From: VRUE01 sp036379955
GTDB lineage: Bacteria > Actinomycetota > Thermoleophilia > Solirubrobacterales > 70-9
DNA length: 64,000 nucleotides
Direction: 5' to 3'
Assembly: GCA_036379955.1 (NCBI GenBank)
Contig: DASVFR010000016.1
Location: 1 to 64,000 of the forward strand
Shown here one piece after another: positions 39,456 to 48,445 of this stretch. The position numbers were made by a program, and so were the translations under genes. A model generated the notes under the pieces. The model was given only the letters and a program-made list of their open reading frames with translations, did no database searches and was not told the origin of the DNA. Each line of letters begins with the position of its first letter. The stretch's first letter is position 1.

Positions 39456-39461
39456 TACGCT
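39456..39461 (+). promoter_or_regulatory. -10-like TACGCT before the SQD1-like gene
   Basis: TACGCT ends 10 nt before the ATG at 39472; together with 39423 it defines a short divergent promoter pair. Confidence 0.4.
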
Positions 39462-39471
39462 GCCGCGACCT

Positions 39472-40644
39472 ATGCGCGTTCTCATCCTTGGGGGCGACGG
39501 ATATCTGGGCTGGCCGACGGCCCTTCGGTTTTCCTCCCGCGGCCACGAGGTCGCCGTCGTCGACAACTTCATTCGCCGCCACTGGGTCGGCAGCGTGGGT
39601 GGCGACTCGCTGACCCCGATCCGACCCCTGGACGAGAGGATCGAGGCCTGGCGCGAGGTCTCCGGCGGCAGCGAGATCCGCAGCTTCGTCGGCTCGGTCG
39701 AGGAGGGCGATTTCCTCGACGGGATCGTCGCCGAGGTCCGGCCCGACGTCGTCGTCCACTACGGCCAGCAGGCCTCGGCGCCGTACTCGATGGCCTCGCG
39801 CGAGCAGGCGGTCGAGACCCAGTTCGGCAACACGATCGGCAACCTCAACCTGCTCTTCGCGATCCGCGACCACGCTCCCGACTGCCACTTGGTCAAGCTC
39901 GGCACGATGGGCGAGTACGGCCAGCCCAACATCGACATCGAGGAGGGCTACATCGAGATCGAGCACAAGGGACGCAAGGACGTGCTGCCATACCCGAAGC
40001 TGCCGGCCTCGCTGTACCACTGCTCGAAGGTCCACGACTCGACCAACATCCACTTCGCCTGCCGTACCTGGGGCCTGCGCGCCACCGACCTCAATCAGGG
40101 GGTCGTCTACGGGATCGAGACCGAGGAGGCGGCGGGTGACGAGCGCCTGATCACCCGCTTCGACTACGACGAGGTCTTCGGCACCGTGCTCAATCGCTTC
40201 TGCCTGCAGGCCGTGATCGGCCACCCGCTTACGGTCTACGGTACGGGCGGCCAGACCCGCGGCTTCCTCAACATCCGCGACACGCTGCAGTGCGTCGAGC
40301 TGGCGGCGCTGAACCCGGCCGAGGCCGGCGAGTTCCGCGTCTTCAACCAGTTCACCGAGCAGTTCTCGGTGCTCGAGCTTGCGCAGCTGGTCAAGCACGC
40401 CGGCGAGCACCTCGGCTACGCGGTCGAGATCCAGCATTACGACAACCCCCGCGTCGAGAAGGAAGAGCATTACTACAACGCGATCCACACCAAGCTGCTC
40501 GACCTCGGCCTGCAGCCGACCCTCTTGCGCGAGGAGCTGATCGAGTCGATGATCCACGTGCTCGAGCGCTACAAGGACCGCGCGATCCTCGCTCCGATCG
40601 ACCCGCACACGCGCTGGAGCCCCGGCGCGCCGGTGCAGCTGTAG
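39472..40644 (+). CDS. SQD1-like UDP-sulfoquinovose synthase / NAD-dependent epimerase
   Basis: 390 residues of the extended SDR type. The NAD motif is ILGGDGYLGWPTALRFSSRG at 4-23; the WP after the glycine motif and the following VDNFIRRHWV are characteristic of SQD1. The SDR catalytic pair is in LYHCSKVHDSTNIHFACRTW (Y..xK). SQD1 makes UDP-sulfoquinovose from UDP-glucose and sulfite for sulfolipid. No sulfolipid transferase gene is adjacent, so a different sugar nucleotide is possible. Its neighbours are envelope glycosyltransferases. Confidence 0.82.
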   Translation: MRVLILGGDGYLGWPTALRFSSRGHEVAVVDNFIRRHWVGSVGGDSLTPIRPLDERIEAWREVSGGSEIRSFVGSVEEGDFLDGIVAEVRPDVVVHYGQQASAPYSMASREQAVETQFGNTIGNLNLLFAIRDHAPDCHLVKLGTMGEYGQPNIDIEEGYIEIEHKGRKDVLPYPKLPASLYHCSKVHDSTNIHFACRTWGLRATDLNQGVVYGIETEEAAGDERLITRFDYDEVFGTVLNRFCLQAVIGHPLTVYGTGGQTRGFLNIRDTLQCVELAALNPAEAGEFRVFNQFTEQFSVLELAQLVKHAGEHLGYAVEIQHYDNPRVEKEEHYYNAIHTKLLDLGLQPTLLREELIESMIHVLERYKDRAILAPIDPHTRWSPGAPVQL

Positions 40645-40662
40645 GGACGAGCCGCACCAGCG

Positions 40663-40797
40663 CGCGGGTCCTGTCGTCGGGGTGGGGCGTTCTGCCATTT
40701 CCGCTCCTCCCGCGGGTGGCGCCGTAGGGGGAACCGCCCTGAGGACGCTTTAGCGACCGGAAGGGCGGTGGGCCCCTGCGGCGACAGGGCCCGCGGG
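40663..40797 (+). repeat. Structured ~90-nt hairpin repeat, copy 2 (plus orientation)
   Basis: The core 40709-40797 is the reverse-orientation twin of 23014-23103. A 5' module CGCGGGTCCTGTCG (40663-40676) is the inverse of its 3' end, as in copy 1. Helices: CCCGCGGGT with GCCCGCGGG, GCCGTAGGGG with CCCCTGCGGC, ACCGCCCT with AGGGCGGT, and CGCT/AGCG at the tip. It lies in the 3' UTR of the SQD1-like gene and 66 nt before ilvB. Confidence 0.85.
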
Positions 40798-40846
40798 CGG
40801 CAGCGCAGCCGGCAAAAGCCCTGCGTTGTGCGCACTGAGCCACTGG

Positions 40847-40852
40847 TAGCAT
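40847..40852 (+). promoter_or_regulatory. -10-like TAGCAT before ilvB
   Basis: TAGCAT ends 10 nt before the ATG; TTGTGC 15 nt further upstream is a weak -35 candidate. Confidence 0.4.
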
Positions 40853-40862
40853 CGCCCTCACG

Positions 40863-42542
40863 ATGAGAGCGGCCGACGCGCTTATGCAGAGCCTCAAAGC
40901 CGAGGGCGTCGAGCACGTCTTCGGGATCCCCGGTGGGGCGAACCTGCCGACCTACGACGCGCTCGTCGACGCCGAGTTCCGCCACATCCAGGTCCGTCAC
41001 GAGCAGGGAGGAGGCCACGCGGCCGAGGGTTATGCCAAGGCCTCCGGCAAAGTCGGGGTCGCCTTCGCCACCTCCGGGCCCGGGGCGACCAACCTCGTCA
41101 CCGCGATCGCCGACGCCATGCTCGACTCGGTCCCCACGGTCTTCATCACCGGCCAGGTGCGCACCGAGCTGATCGGCACCGACGGCTTCCAGGAGGCCGA
41201 CATCCTCGGCGCGACGCTGCCCTTCGTCAAGCACTCCTTCGCGGTCACCGACCCGCGCCAGATCCCCGAGTACGTGCACGAGGCCTTCCACGTCGCCTCG
41301 ACCGGCCGCCCCGGCCCGGTGCTGCTCGACATCCCGCAGGACCTCTCGCGCGCCGACATCGAGTACGAGTCGCGCACCGAGCCGGTCGAGCTCGCAGGCT
41401 ACAAACCGCCGAGCGCGCCCAACGTCAAGCAGGTGCGGATCGCGGCCAAGGCCCTCGCCAACTCGCGCAGGCCGATCCTCTACACCGGTGGCGGCGTGGT
41501 CAACGCCAACGCCTCGGAGGAGCTGCGCGAGCTGGCCGCCGCCGACCGCTTCCCGGTTACCTCCACCTTGATGGGCCTTGGCGCCTACCCGGCCTCGGGC
41601 GAGCGGTGGCTGGGGATGCTCGGCATGCACGGCACCCGCGCTGCCAACTACGCGATGGACGAGGCCGACCTGATCGTCGCGATCGGCGCTCGCTTCGACG
41701 ATCGCATCACCGGCAAGCTCACCGAGTTCGCCCCGCACGCCAAGTTCATCCACATCGACGTCGATCCGGCCGAGATCTCCAAGAACGTTCCCGCCCACAT
41801 CCCGATCGTCGGCGACGCGAAGCTGGTCCTACCGGAGCTGACCCGCGAGTATCGGGCGCTGCAGTCCGATCCCTCGCGACTCGAGGGATGGTGGAAGCAG
41901 ATCAAGGCCTGGCAGGACGAGTACCCGCTGCGCTACGACGAGGGCAAGGACGGCGAGATCAAGCCCCAATTCATGATCGAGGCGATGCACCGCGCCACCG
42001 GCGGCGACGCGATCGTCACCTCCGACGTCGGCCAGCACCAGATGTGGGCGGCGCAGTACTACGGCTTCGAGAAGCCGCGGCACTGGATCAACTCCGGCGG
42101 GCTCGGCACGATGGGCTTCGGCCTGCCGGCGGCGGTCGGAGCCAAGGTCGCCCGCCCCGACGATGAGGTCGTCTGCCTCGCCGGCGACGGCAGCCTGATC
42201 ATGAACTGCCAGGAGCTCGCGACCTGCGTCTCGCAGGACATCCCCGTCAAGGTCTTCCTGATGAACAACGGCTACATGGGCATGGTCCGCCAGTGGCAGG
42301 AGCTCTTCTGGGACCGCCGCTACAGCTCGGTCGAGATGGGTCCCAGCCCGGACTGGGTAAAGCTGGCGGAGGCCTTCGGCGCCACCGGCCTGCGCTGCGA
42401 GAACTCGGGCGAGCTGGAGCAGACGATGGCGAAGGCGCTCGAAGCCGACGGCCCGGTGCTGCTCGACGTCCGCGTCTCGCCGGAGGAGAACTGCTTCCCG
42501 ATGATTCCCGCCGGGGCGGCCGCCAGGGACATGGTGGGCTGA
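40863..42542 (+). CDS. ilvB: Acetolactate synthase large subunit
   Basis: ThDP enzyme for the first step of valine, leucine and isoleucine synthesis. 559 residues: the catalytic Glu in VRHEQGGGHAAEGYAKASG near 47, TSGPGATNLVTAIADAMLDS near 74, an FAD-binding middle domain, and the ThDP motif GDGSLIMNCQELAT starting near 440, continuing to NNGYMGMVRQWQELF. Its stop overlaps the ilvN ATG by one base (TGATG). Confidence 0.96.
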   Translation: MRAADALMQSLKAEGVEHVFGIPGGANLPTYDALVDAEFRHIQVRHEQGGGHAAEGYAKASGKVGVAFATSGPGATNLVTAIADAMLDSVPTVFITGQVRTELIGTDGFQEADILGATLPFVKHSFAVTDPRQIPEYVHEAFHVASTGRPGPVLLDIPQDLSRADIEYESRTEPVELAGYKPPSAPNVKQVRIAAKALANSRRPILYTGGGVVNANASEELRELAAADRFPVTSTLMGLGAYPASGERWLGMLGMHGTRAANYAMDEADLIVAIGARFDDRITGKLTEFAPHAKFIHIDVDPAEISKNVPAHIPIVGDAKLVLPELTREYRALQSDPSRLEGWWKQIKAWQDEYPLRYDEGKDGEIKPQFMIEAMHRATGGDAIVTSDVGQHQMWAAQYYGFEKPRHWINSGGLGTMGFGLPAAVGAKVARPDDEVVCLAGDGSLIMNCQELATCVSQDIPVKVFLMNNGYMGMVRQWQELFWDRRYSSVEMGPSPDWVKLAEAFGATGLRCENSGELEQTMAKALEADGPVLLDVRVSPEENCFPMIPAGAAARDMVG

Positions 42543-43087
42543 TGGAGGCGGGAACCCCACAGGTGGTCAAGCTCGAGGAGCTGCGCGTTCCCGGGCAGCT
42601 CAGCGGCCGCAAGCACATCCTCTCGATCCTGGTCGAGAACAAGCCGGGCGTCCTCGCCCGCGTCGCCGGCCTCTTCTCGCGCCGCGGCTTCAACATCGAC
42701 ACGCTCGCGGTCGGCCCTACCGACGACCCGAGCATCTCCCGCATCACGCTCACCCTCGACGGTGCCGTGCACCCGATCGACCAGGTGACCAAGCAGCTGC
42801 ACAAGCTCGTCAACGTGCTGAAGATCCGCGACATGGAGCCAGAGGAGACGGTCGCCCGCGAGATGGCGATGTTCAAAGTCTCGGCCGCGGTCGAGAACCG
42901 GGCGGAGATCATCCAGTTCGCCGACATCTTTCGCGCCAAGATCGTCGACGTCTCGCGCCGCGCGCTGACGATCGAGGTCACCGGCTCCGCCGACAAGATC
43001 GAGGCCTTCGAGCGGATGATCCGCCCGCACGGCCTGATCGAGATGGTCCGCACTGGCGAGATCGCGATTGCTCGCGGCAGCGACTGA
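42542..43087 (+). CDS. ilvN: Acetolactate synthase small (regulatory) subunit
   Basis: 181 residues with two ACT domains. The first is HILSILVENKPGVLARVAGL (about 26-45) with the valine-binding type loop FNIDTLAVGPTDDPSISR; the second follows VAREMAMFKVSA. It binds IlvB, raises its activity and confers valine feedback inhibition. The start is set by the one-base overlap with ilvB. The end overlaps the TTG start of menF by 20 nt, linking branched-chain and menaquinone genes on one transcript. Confidence 0.95.
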   Translation: MEAGTPQVVKLEELRVPGQLSGRKHILSILVENKPGVLARVAGLFSRRGFNIDTLAVGPTDDPSISRITLTLDGAVHPIDQVTKQLHKLVNVLKIRDMEPEETVAREMAMFKVSAAVENRAEIIQFADIFRAKIVDVSRRALTIEVTGSADKIEAFERMIRPHGLIEMVRTGEIAIARGSD

Positions 43088-44447
43088 GCGCCTGCGACCC
43101 GCGGTCGAGCGCGCTCTCGCCAAGGGGCGAAGGACGGTTGTCAGCGTCACGGCCGAAGTCGAGGCGCTCGATCCCTGCGCCGCGGTCTTCGCTTCGAGGC
43201 TGGCGTCGGACCGCTGGTTCTGCTGGGAGCAGCCGGATCGGGAGTTTGCGCTTGCCGCGCTGGGGGTCGCCCACGAGGTGACCTCGCGTGGCCCGGGGCG
43301 CTTTCGCGACCTGGCGCGGGACTGTCTCTCCGGCGAGCTGGTTGTCGACGAGCCGCGGGGGCTTCCCGCCGGGGCGGGAGCGGTCTGGGTCGGCGGGATG
43401 GCGTTCGATCCGAACGGCGGCGGCACGCCGCCGTGGTCCTCGTTCTCGCCGGCCTCGCTTGCCTTACCCGAGCTATCGGTCTGTCGGAGCGGGAGCGCGA
43501 CCTTCCTCACCCTCAACGCGACCGTCCGGCCGGGGGAGGACCCGGAGGCGATCGTCGCCCGGATGGAAGCCCGTCTCACCGGCCTTCGCAGCGAGCCGCT
43601 GCCGATGCTCGACCCCTACCCGGGCAACGTCGAGATCAGCAGCGTGCGGCCCCCCGAAGACTTCGAACGCATGATCGGGGCCGCGACCGCGCGAATCGAG
43701 GCGGGCGAGATGTCGAAGGTCGTCCTCGCCCGTGAGGTCCTGGTGAGCGCATCGTCCGCGCACGATCCGGCGGCCGTCTTCGGCGCCCTGCGCGAGCAGT
43801 TCACCTCCTGCTTCTGCTTCTGTTGCGGGACGCCGGAGGCGGCGTTCCTGGGGGCAAGCCCCGAGCTCCTCCTGCGCCGCTCGGGCGCCAGTCTCTCGAC
43901 GGTTGCGCTGGCCGGCTCGACCCGACGCAGCTCGGACCCGGCGGTCGACGATCACCTCGGCGAGCAGCTGCTGCGCAGCGGCAAGGACCGTCGCGAGCAC
44001 GAGATCGTCGCCGGGTGCATCGTCCGTGCGCTGCGCCCACACGCCGTCTGGGTTGAGACCGCGCCCGAGCCGGAGATCGTCACGGTTGCCAACATCCAGC
44101 ACCTGGCGACGCCGATCGTCGCCCAGCTCGCCGAGCCGCGTTCCGCGGTCGAGCTTGCGGGTCTGCTGCATCCGACTCCGGCAGTGGGCGGAGAGCCGCG
44201 AGGGGCGGCGGCGCGGGCAATCGCCGAGCTGGAGGAGATGGAGCGTGGCTGGTACGCCGGCCCGGTCGGCTGGATGGACGCGACCGAAGACGGCGAGTTC
44301 TGCGTCGCCCTGCGCAGCGCCCTGCTGCGCGATCGCGAGGCTCGCCTCTACGCGGGCGTCGGCGTCGTCACCGGCTCGGACCCGGCGGCCGAGCTGGCGG
44401 AGACCGAGATCAAGCTGGAGGCGCTGCTACCACTGGTTGCCGAGTAG
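43068..44447 (+). CDS. menF: Isochorismate synthase
   Basis: 459 residues of the chorismate-utilising family: EMSKVVLAREV near 221, FLGASPELLLRR near 263, TVALAGSTRRSS near 280, EHEIVAGCIV near 306, the GGEPRGAAARAIAELEEMER block near 374, GPVGWMDATEDGEFCVALRS near 400 and the final GVGVVTGSDPAAELAETEIK. It isomerises chorismate to isochorismate, the entry to menaquinone. A DHB-siderophore enzyme (EntC/DhbC) would look alike, but menD, menC, menB, menA and menE are all next to it. TTG start inside ilvN. Its last 38 bp overlap a convergent gene. Confidence 0.9.
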   Translation: MLAAATERLRPAVERALAKGRRTVVSVTAEVEALDPCAAVFASRLASDRWFCWEQPDREFALAALGVAHEVTSRGPGRFRDLARDCLSGELVVDEPRGLPAGAGAVWVGGMAFDPNGGGTPPWSSFSPASLALPELSVCRSGSATFLTLNATVRPGEDPEAIVARMEARLTGLRSEPLPMLDPYPGNVEISSVRPPEDFERMIGAATARIEAGEMSKVVLAREVLVSASSAHDPAAVFGALREQFTSCFCFCCGTPEAAFLGASPELLLRRSGASLSTVALAGSTRRSSDPAVDDHLGEQLLRSGKDRREHEIVAGCIVRALRPHAVWVETAPEPEIVTVANIQHLATPIVAQLAEPRSAVELAGLLHPTPAVGGEPRGAAARAIAELEEMERGWYAGPVGWMDATEDGEFCVALRSALLRDREARLYAGVGVVTGSDPAAELAETEIKLEALLPLVAE

Positions 44448-45576
44448 GGGGCAGGCGATCAGCCCGCGGTCGGATGCGCGGTCCGTGCAGGACGCGACCG
44501 AGGAACGTGTAGCGGACGAAGGCCCAGTAGGCCGGATAGACCAAAGCGAAGGTGATTGCGACGAGCAGGGCCGCGCGCAGGGTTCCCGGCATCGCGATGC
44601 CGACGAGAAGGGCGGCGAGCGCGGCCATCGGAACGAAATGGCTCAGGTAGATCCAATACGACGAGTCCGCCCAGGCCCGCAGGCGTGGATTCTCGTCTGA
44701 CAGGTGACGGCGCGAGAGACCGAGCAGGGCGAAGGCAATCGACCAGGTGGAGATCGAGAGCAGCAGCAACGCCAGCAGGTGAAACGCACGGCTTGCGCCG
44801 ATCGCGGGTTGGCTGTGCAACAGGTAGAACGCGAGCGCCGGGGGCAGGGCAAGCCCGGCCAGCAGCGAGTAGATCCCCGGGCGCGACTCGATCGAGCTCC
44901 GCAGCCCCGGGACCGCAAAGAGGGCCCAGCCGGAGAAGAAGAAGAGGCCGTAGTAGGCGAGGAGGTCGGGCGCCGGCGCAAAGGTCTGAGTGTGACTCGA
45001 GCCCGCGATCCAGGCCGGCTGCCGGTAGAGGAGCAGCCCGGTGGGAACCGCGAGCAGCAGCGGCGCCAGGGGGTGACCGAGGAGCTTCGAGCCAGTCCTG
45101 TGCAGCGACGCGGCCGCGGGGCGGCGGCCGACCAGTCTCTGCGCGGGGAGAGCGATCGCGTAGAGGAGGACGAGGTACCAGAGGAACCAGAGGTAGGACG
45201 GCTGCACCTGCGTAAGGGTGTCCAGCGCGCCGCCGGCCGACCGGTTGGGCTGCGCCGAGGCCTCAAACAGGCAGACGTTGAGGACGGGGACGACGAGCGC
45301 GACTCCGAGCAGCAGGGGAACCCCGATGCGGATGGTCCGGTTGCGGACCAGGCCGCCTGGCCCCCGGGTCTCGAGCAGCAGCGCGGCGAAAAAGCCGGCG
45401 ATGAGGAAGAAGAGTGGCAGGCGGAAGACGTGAATCGTCCAGAACGTCGCCGCCTCGAGGCTGTTCCAGCCGCTCTGCAGGCCGATCAGGGCTAGAGCGT
45501 GCGCGGGCAGGATCAGTACCATCGTCAGCGCCCGCAACGCGTCGAGGTGGTGCAGCCGCTCCTGTCGGGGCCTCAC
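44410..45576 (-). CDS. Acyltransferase family 3 membrane protein
   Basis: 388 residues with about ten transmembrane helices and the family opening HHLDALRALTMVLILPAHAL, including the catalytic-type His, then RLPLFFLIAGFFAALLLETR and RNRTIRIGVPLLLG. Such proteins O-acylate sugars, glucans or lipids of the envelope (OafA/OpgC type). Its start overlaps the menD stop by four bases (ATGA), so it is expressed at the end of the menaquinone operon; whether it has any role there is unknown. It overlaps the 3' end of menF in antisense. Confidence 0.85.
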   Translation of the reverse strand: MRPRQERLHHLDALRALTMVLILPAHALALIGLQSGWNSLEAATFWTIHVFRLPLFFLIAGFFAALLLETRGPGGLVRNRTIRIGVPLLLGVALVVPVLNVCLFEASAQPNRSAGGALDTLTQVQPSYLWFLWYLVLLYAIALPAQRLVGRRPAAASLHRTGSKLLGHPLAPLLLAVPTGLLLYRQPAWIAGSSHTQTFAPAPDLLAYYGLFFFSGWALFAVPGLRSSIESRPGIYSLLAGLALPPALAFYLLHSQPAIGASRAFHLLALLLLSISTWSIAFALLGLSRRHLSDENPRLRAWADSSYWIYLSHFVPMAALAALLVGIAMPGTLRAALLVAITFALVYPAYWAFVRYTFLGRVLHGPRIRPRADRLPPTRQPVVAAPPA

Positions 45577-47318
45577 CCGCCGCTCACCTCTTTCACCACC
45601 GCGGCGGAGAGGGCGCGGTGATGCTCGACATTGGCCGTGCGGCCCACCTTCACCTCGATCAGGCCGGTGCCGGCGTCGAGGGCGCCCGGGAGATCCGCGA
45701 GGGATTCGAGGGGGATATGCGGGACGTCGAAGAGGGCGGCGGCCCTGTCGACGCTCACCCCGCGGGGGGTGCCGAGCAGCGCCTCGAACTCGGCCGGGTC
45801 GAGCGCTTCGGCCTGGGGCAGAAAGCCGAAGATGCCGCCGCCGTCATTGTCGACGACGACGATTCGGACGGGGGCGGCGACGTCGCGCAACACGGCGAGC
45901 CCACCTACGTCGTGCAGCAGGCCGAGGTCGCCGGTGACGATCGTCGTCGGGCGCCCGCTGGCGTGCGCGGCACCGATCCCCGACGAGACGAGACCGTCGA
46001 TGCCGTTGGCGCCGCGGTTGCAGAGGAACAGCGCATCGGTTGCCGAGGGCGGCAGGAAGGCCTCCTGGTCGCGGATCGGCATGCTCGACGCGGTGTAGAC
46101 GAGGTCGCCGTCGGCGTGGGCGCGGCCGAGGGCCGCGTGCAGGCCTGGCTCCGTCAGCTCCTCGATCTCCTCCAGCGCCGCGGCGAGCGCCTCGCGCGCG
46201 ACGTTCTCGGCCTCCAGCCAGCGGGCCGGCGCCGGCCGCTCCTCGCCCAGGCGCGCGGCCCAGCCGGCCGCCAGCTCGGTCGGATCGGCGCGCAGCAGCG
46301 CCGCCGCCCGCCGCGTCGGCTCGTTCCAGCCGCAGCGCGGGTCGACGACGATCTCCTCGGCGCCGCTGGCGGCGAGCCAGGCGCGCAGCGGCTTGCTGGC
46401 CGGCATCTCGCCGAAGCGCAGGACAAGATCCGGGCGCACCGACTCGCGGAACCCCTCGTCGCGGAGGAGCAGGTCGTAGGCGCCGACGACGCGCGAGAGA
46501 TCGTGGGGCCCGCAACGCAGCTGCGAGGTCGGCTCGGCGAGGATCGGGAAGCCGGCGACGAGTGCGAGGCGCGCCAGCGGCTCGCGCAGCGCGGGATCGA
46601 GCTGGCGGCCGGCGACGATAACGCCGGATCGTGCCTCGGCGATGTGACCGGCGACCTCGTCGAGCAGGAAGGCCGAGGGCTCCAGGTCGATCGGTGTCAC
46701 CGCGGTTAGTGGCCGGCCTCCGCGGCCCTCCAGCGCCAGCGCATCGGTTGCCGTAACTGCGCCCTCGACCGGCACCGGTGCCAGCGGCTCGCGCCAGGGC
46801 AGGTTGAGGTGGACGGGGCCCGGGCGCGGCTCGCCACGGGCGAGGGCGAGGGCGTGGCACGCCGTCGAGCGGTAGTGGAGCAGCCCCTCGTCGCCGGCCT
46901 CGTGGGTTCCGACTTCACAGAACCAACGCACGGCCTCGCCGTAGAGCTTCAGCTGGTCGATCGTCTGACCGGCGCCGACCCCTCGCAGCTCCGGCGGGCG
47001 ATCGGCAGTGAGCACGATGAGGGGGATCGAGGACTCGTTCGCCTCGCAAACCGCCGGGTAGTAGTTGGCGGCTGCGGTGCCCGAGGTGCAGAGCAACGCC
47101 ACTGGGGCCCTACTCGCCTGCGCGGCGCCGAGGGCGAAGAACGCCGCCGAACGCTCGTCGACGATCACCGTGACCTCTATCTCCGGTTGGCGCCAGAGCG
47201 CCACGGCCAGCGGCGTCGAGCGCGACCCGGGGGAGACGACCGCGTGGCGCAGCCCACCCCGTGCCAGCTCCTCGACGAAGGCCGAGGCAAGCGCCGTGTT
47301 GACGTTTGTCGTATCCAC
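45573..47318 (-). CDS. menD: SEPHCHC synthase (MenD)
   Basis: ThDP-dependent addition of 2-oxoglutarate to isochorismate, the second step of menaquinone synthesis. 581 residues. N-terminal VSPGSRSTPLAVALWRQPEI near 29, LLCTSGTAAANYYPAVCEAN near 72, LTADRPPELRGVGAGQTIDQ near 97 and the C-terminal ThDP motif VTGDLGLLHDVGGLAVL near 455 with VVDNDGGGIFGFLPQ. GTG start with TAGGTT 6 nt before it. It is separated from menC by 71 nt, and its stop overlaps the acyltransferase start. Confidence 0.95.
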   Translation of the reverse strand: MDTTNVNTALASAFVEELARGGLRHAVVSPGSRSTPLAVALWRQPEIEVTVIVDERSAAFFALGAAQASRAPVALLCTSGTAAANYYPAVCEANESSIPLIVLTADRPPELRGVGAGQTIDQLKLYGEAVRWFCEVGTHEAGDEGLLHYRSTACHALALARGEPRPGPVHLNLPWREPLAPVPVEGAVTATDALALEGRGGRPLTAVTPIDLEPSAFLLDEVAGHIAEARSGVIVAGRQLDPALREPLARLALVAGFPILAEPTSQLRCGPHDLSRVVGAYDLLLRDEGFRESVRPDLVLRFGEMPASKPLRAWLAASGAEEIVVDPRCGWNEPTRRAAALLRADPTELAAGWAARLGEERPAPARWLEAENVAREALAAALEEIEELTEPGLHAALGRAHADGDLVYTASSMPIRDQEAFLPPSATDALFLCNRGANGIDGLVSSGIGAAHASGRPTTIVTGDLGLLHDVGGLAVLRDVAAPVRIVVVDNDGGGIFGFLPQAEALDPAEFEALLGTPRGVSVDRAAALFDVPHIPLESLADLPGALDAGTGLIEVKVGRTANVEHHRALSAAVVKEVSGG

Positions 47319-47324
47319 GCCAGG

Positions 47325-47330
47325 AACCTA
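47325..47330 (-). promoter_or_regulatory. -10-like TAGGTT before menD
   Basis: TAGGTT on the minus strand ends 6 nt before the GTG, suggesting a separate leaderless start for menD within the men operon. Confidence 0.45.
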
Positions 47331-47389
47331 GACGACCATCACACCGGGCGGTTCTGATCGGTTGTGGTCGCTATAGGGTCAAAAACCCG

Positions 47390-48445
47390 TCAGCGAAGGT
47401 CAAGTCGATGAGCCCGCAGCGCATTTTCGTCTACCTCGACGCCGAGGCCGGGCCCCGCAGGCGGGTGAAGCATGCCCTCGCGAAGCTCGCATTCGATCGA
47501 GGCGATGGACGAGGCGAAGAGGCGCTGGGTGGCGAGGCCGTGCGCGAGCCGCGGCCCGCCGCCGCGGGCCGTATCCAGCGTCTGGGCGACCTGGGCAGCC
47601 GCGGCGATCCCCACCGGTCCGTCGAGCGCGCTGGAGAGGAAACAGGGCATCACCTCGGCGATCTCGATTGCCGCCTCCGGGCCGCCGACCTTGGAGAGCT
47701 TCACCCCGGCGAAGTCACAGGCGCCGGTGCGCACCGCTCGTTCCGCGTCGGCGCTGCTCTCGATGCTCTCGTCCCCGGCGATCGGGATCGAGGTCGCATT
47801 GCCGACCTCGGCCAGCTCGCCCATCGCGCCGACCGGCTGCTCCGCGAGCTCGACGTCGAACGGTTCGAGCTCGCCGAGGGTGCGCTTGGCGGTCTCGACG
47901 TCCCAGGCCGCGTTGGCGTCGACGCGGATGCGCGCCTCCAGGCCGACCGCTTCGCGTACGGCCCGCACCTGGCCGACGTCATCCCCGACCCCCAGCTTCA
48001 GCTTGAAGCTCGAGAAGCCGTCCGTGGCCCAGGCCAGTGCATCCTCCGCAACCGCAGCGGGGGCGCCGGAGACAAGGGTCGCGTTGCATTCAATCGGCGA
48101 GGCGGGCCCGCCAGACCCCTCGTCCGCCATCTGGCTGCGGAGGTCGAGCAGGGCGGTCAGGGCCGCACAGCGGGCTGGGGGGGAGAACGTCGTAGCGCCG
48201 TCGCGAAGCACCCCCTCGTCAAGAGCGCCGCGCCCCCCCAGCGCCTCCAGCTCCGATACGACCCGCGAGAGCGACGCGCCTCCACGCAGCGAAAGCGGCA
48301 CCGCTTCCCCGAGCCCGACGAGCCCGTCTTCGGAGCGCAGCCGCAAGAGCACCATCTCGCGCCGGTCGAGTCGCCCGCGTGCGGTCACGTACGGCTTGCG
48401 AAACGGCAGCGCGTAGGGGATGACCTCTAGCGAGGCAATCTTCAC
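47390..48445 (-). CDS. menC: o-Succinylbenzoate synthase (enolase superfamily)
   Basis: 351 residues. The muconate-lactonising subgroup pattern is complete: SSFKLKLGVGDD (catalytic Lys) near 146, RVDANAAW (metal Asp), VELAEQPVG (Glu), IPIAGDES (Asp) and GVKLSKVGG (second Lys). It dehydrates SHCHC to o-succinylbenzoate. Dipeptide epimerases share all these residues, so the assignment rests on the men gene context. GTG start at 48445 overlaps the menA stop (GTGA). Confidence 0.88.
   Translation of the reverse strand: MKIASLEVIPYALPFRKPYVTARGRLDRREMVLLRLRSEDGLVGLGEAVPLSLRGGASLSRVVSELEALGGRGALDEGVLRDGATTFSPPARCAALTALLDLRSQMADEGSGGPASPIECNATLVSGAPAAVAEDALAWATDGFSSFKLKLGVGDDVGQVRAVREAVGLEARIRVDANAAWDVETAKRTLGELEPFDVELAEQPVGAMGELAEVGNATSIPIAGDESIESSADAERAVRTGACDFAGVKLSKVGGPEAAIEIAEVMPCFLSSALDGPVGIAAAAQVAQTLDTARGGGPRLAHGLATQRLFASSIASIECELREGMLHPPAGPGLGVEVDENALRAHRLDLR

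Noticed and set aside
40650..40727. A possible branched-chain leader peptide before ilvB (VLSSGWGVLPFPLLPRVAP, rich in Val and Leu)
   Set aside because: The frame has no ATG, GTG or TTG near the peptide and falls in the structured repeat shared with 23 kb, so it is probably not translated.
47319..47389. A terminator between menC and menD (GGGT/ACCC with a T-rich loop)
   Set aside because: The stem is only 4 bp and there is no following T-tract; the gap is better explained by the menD promoter.
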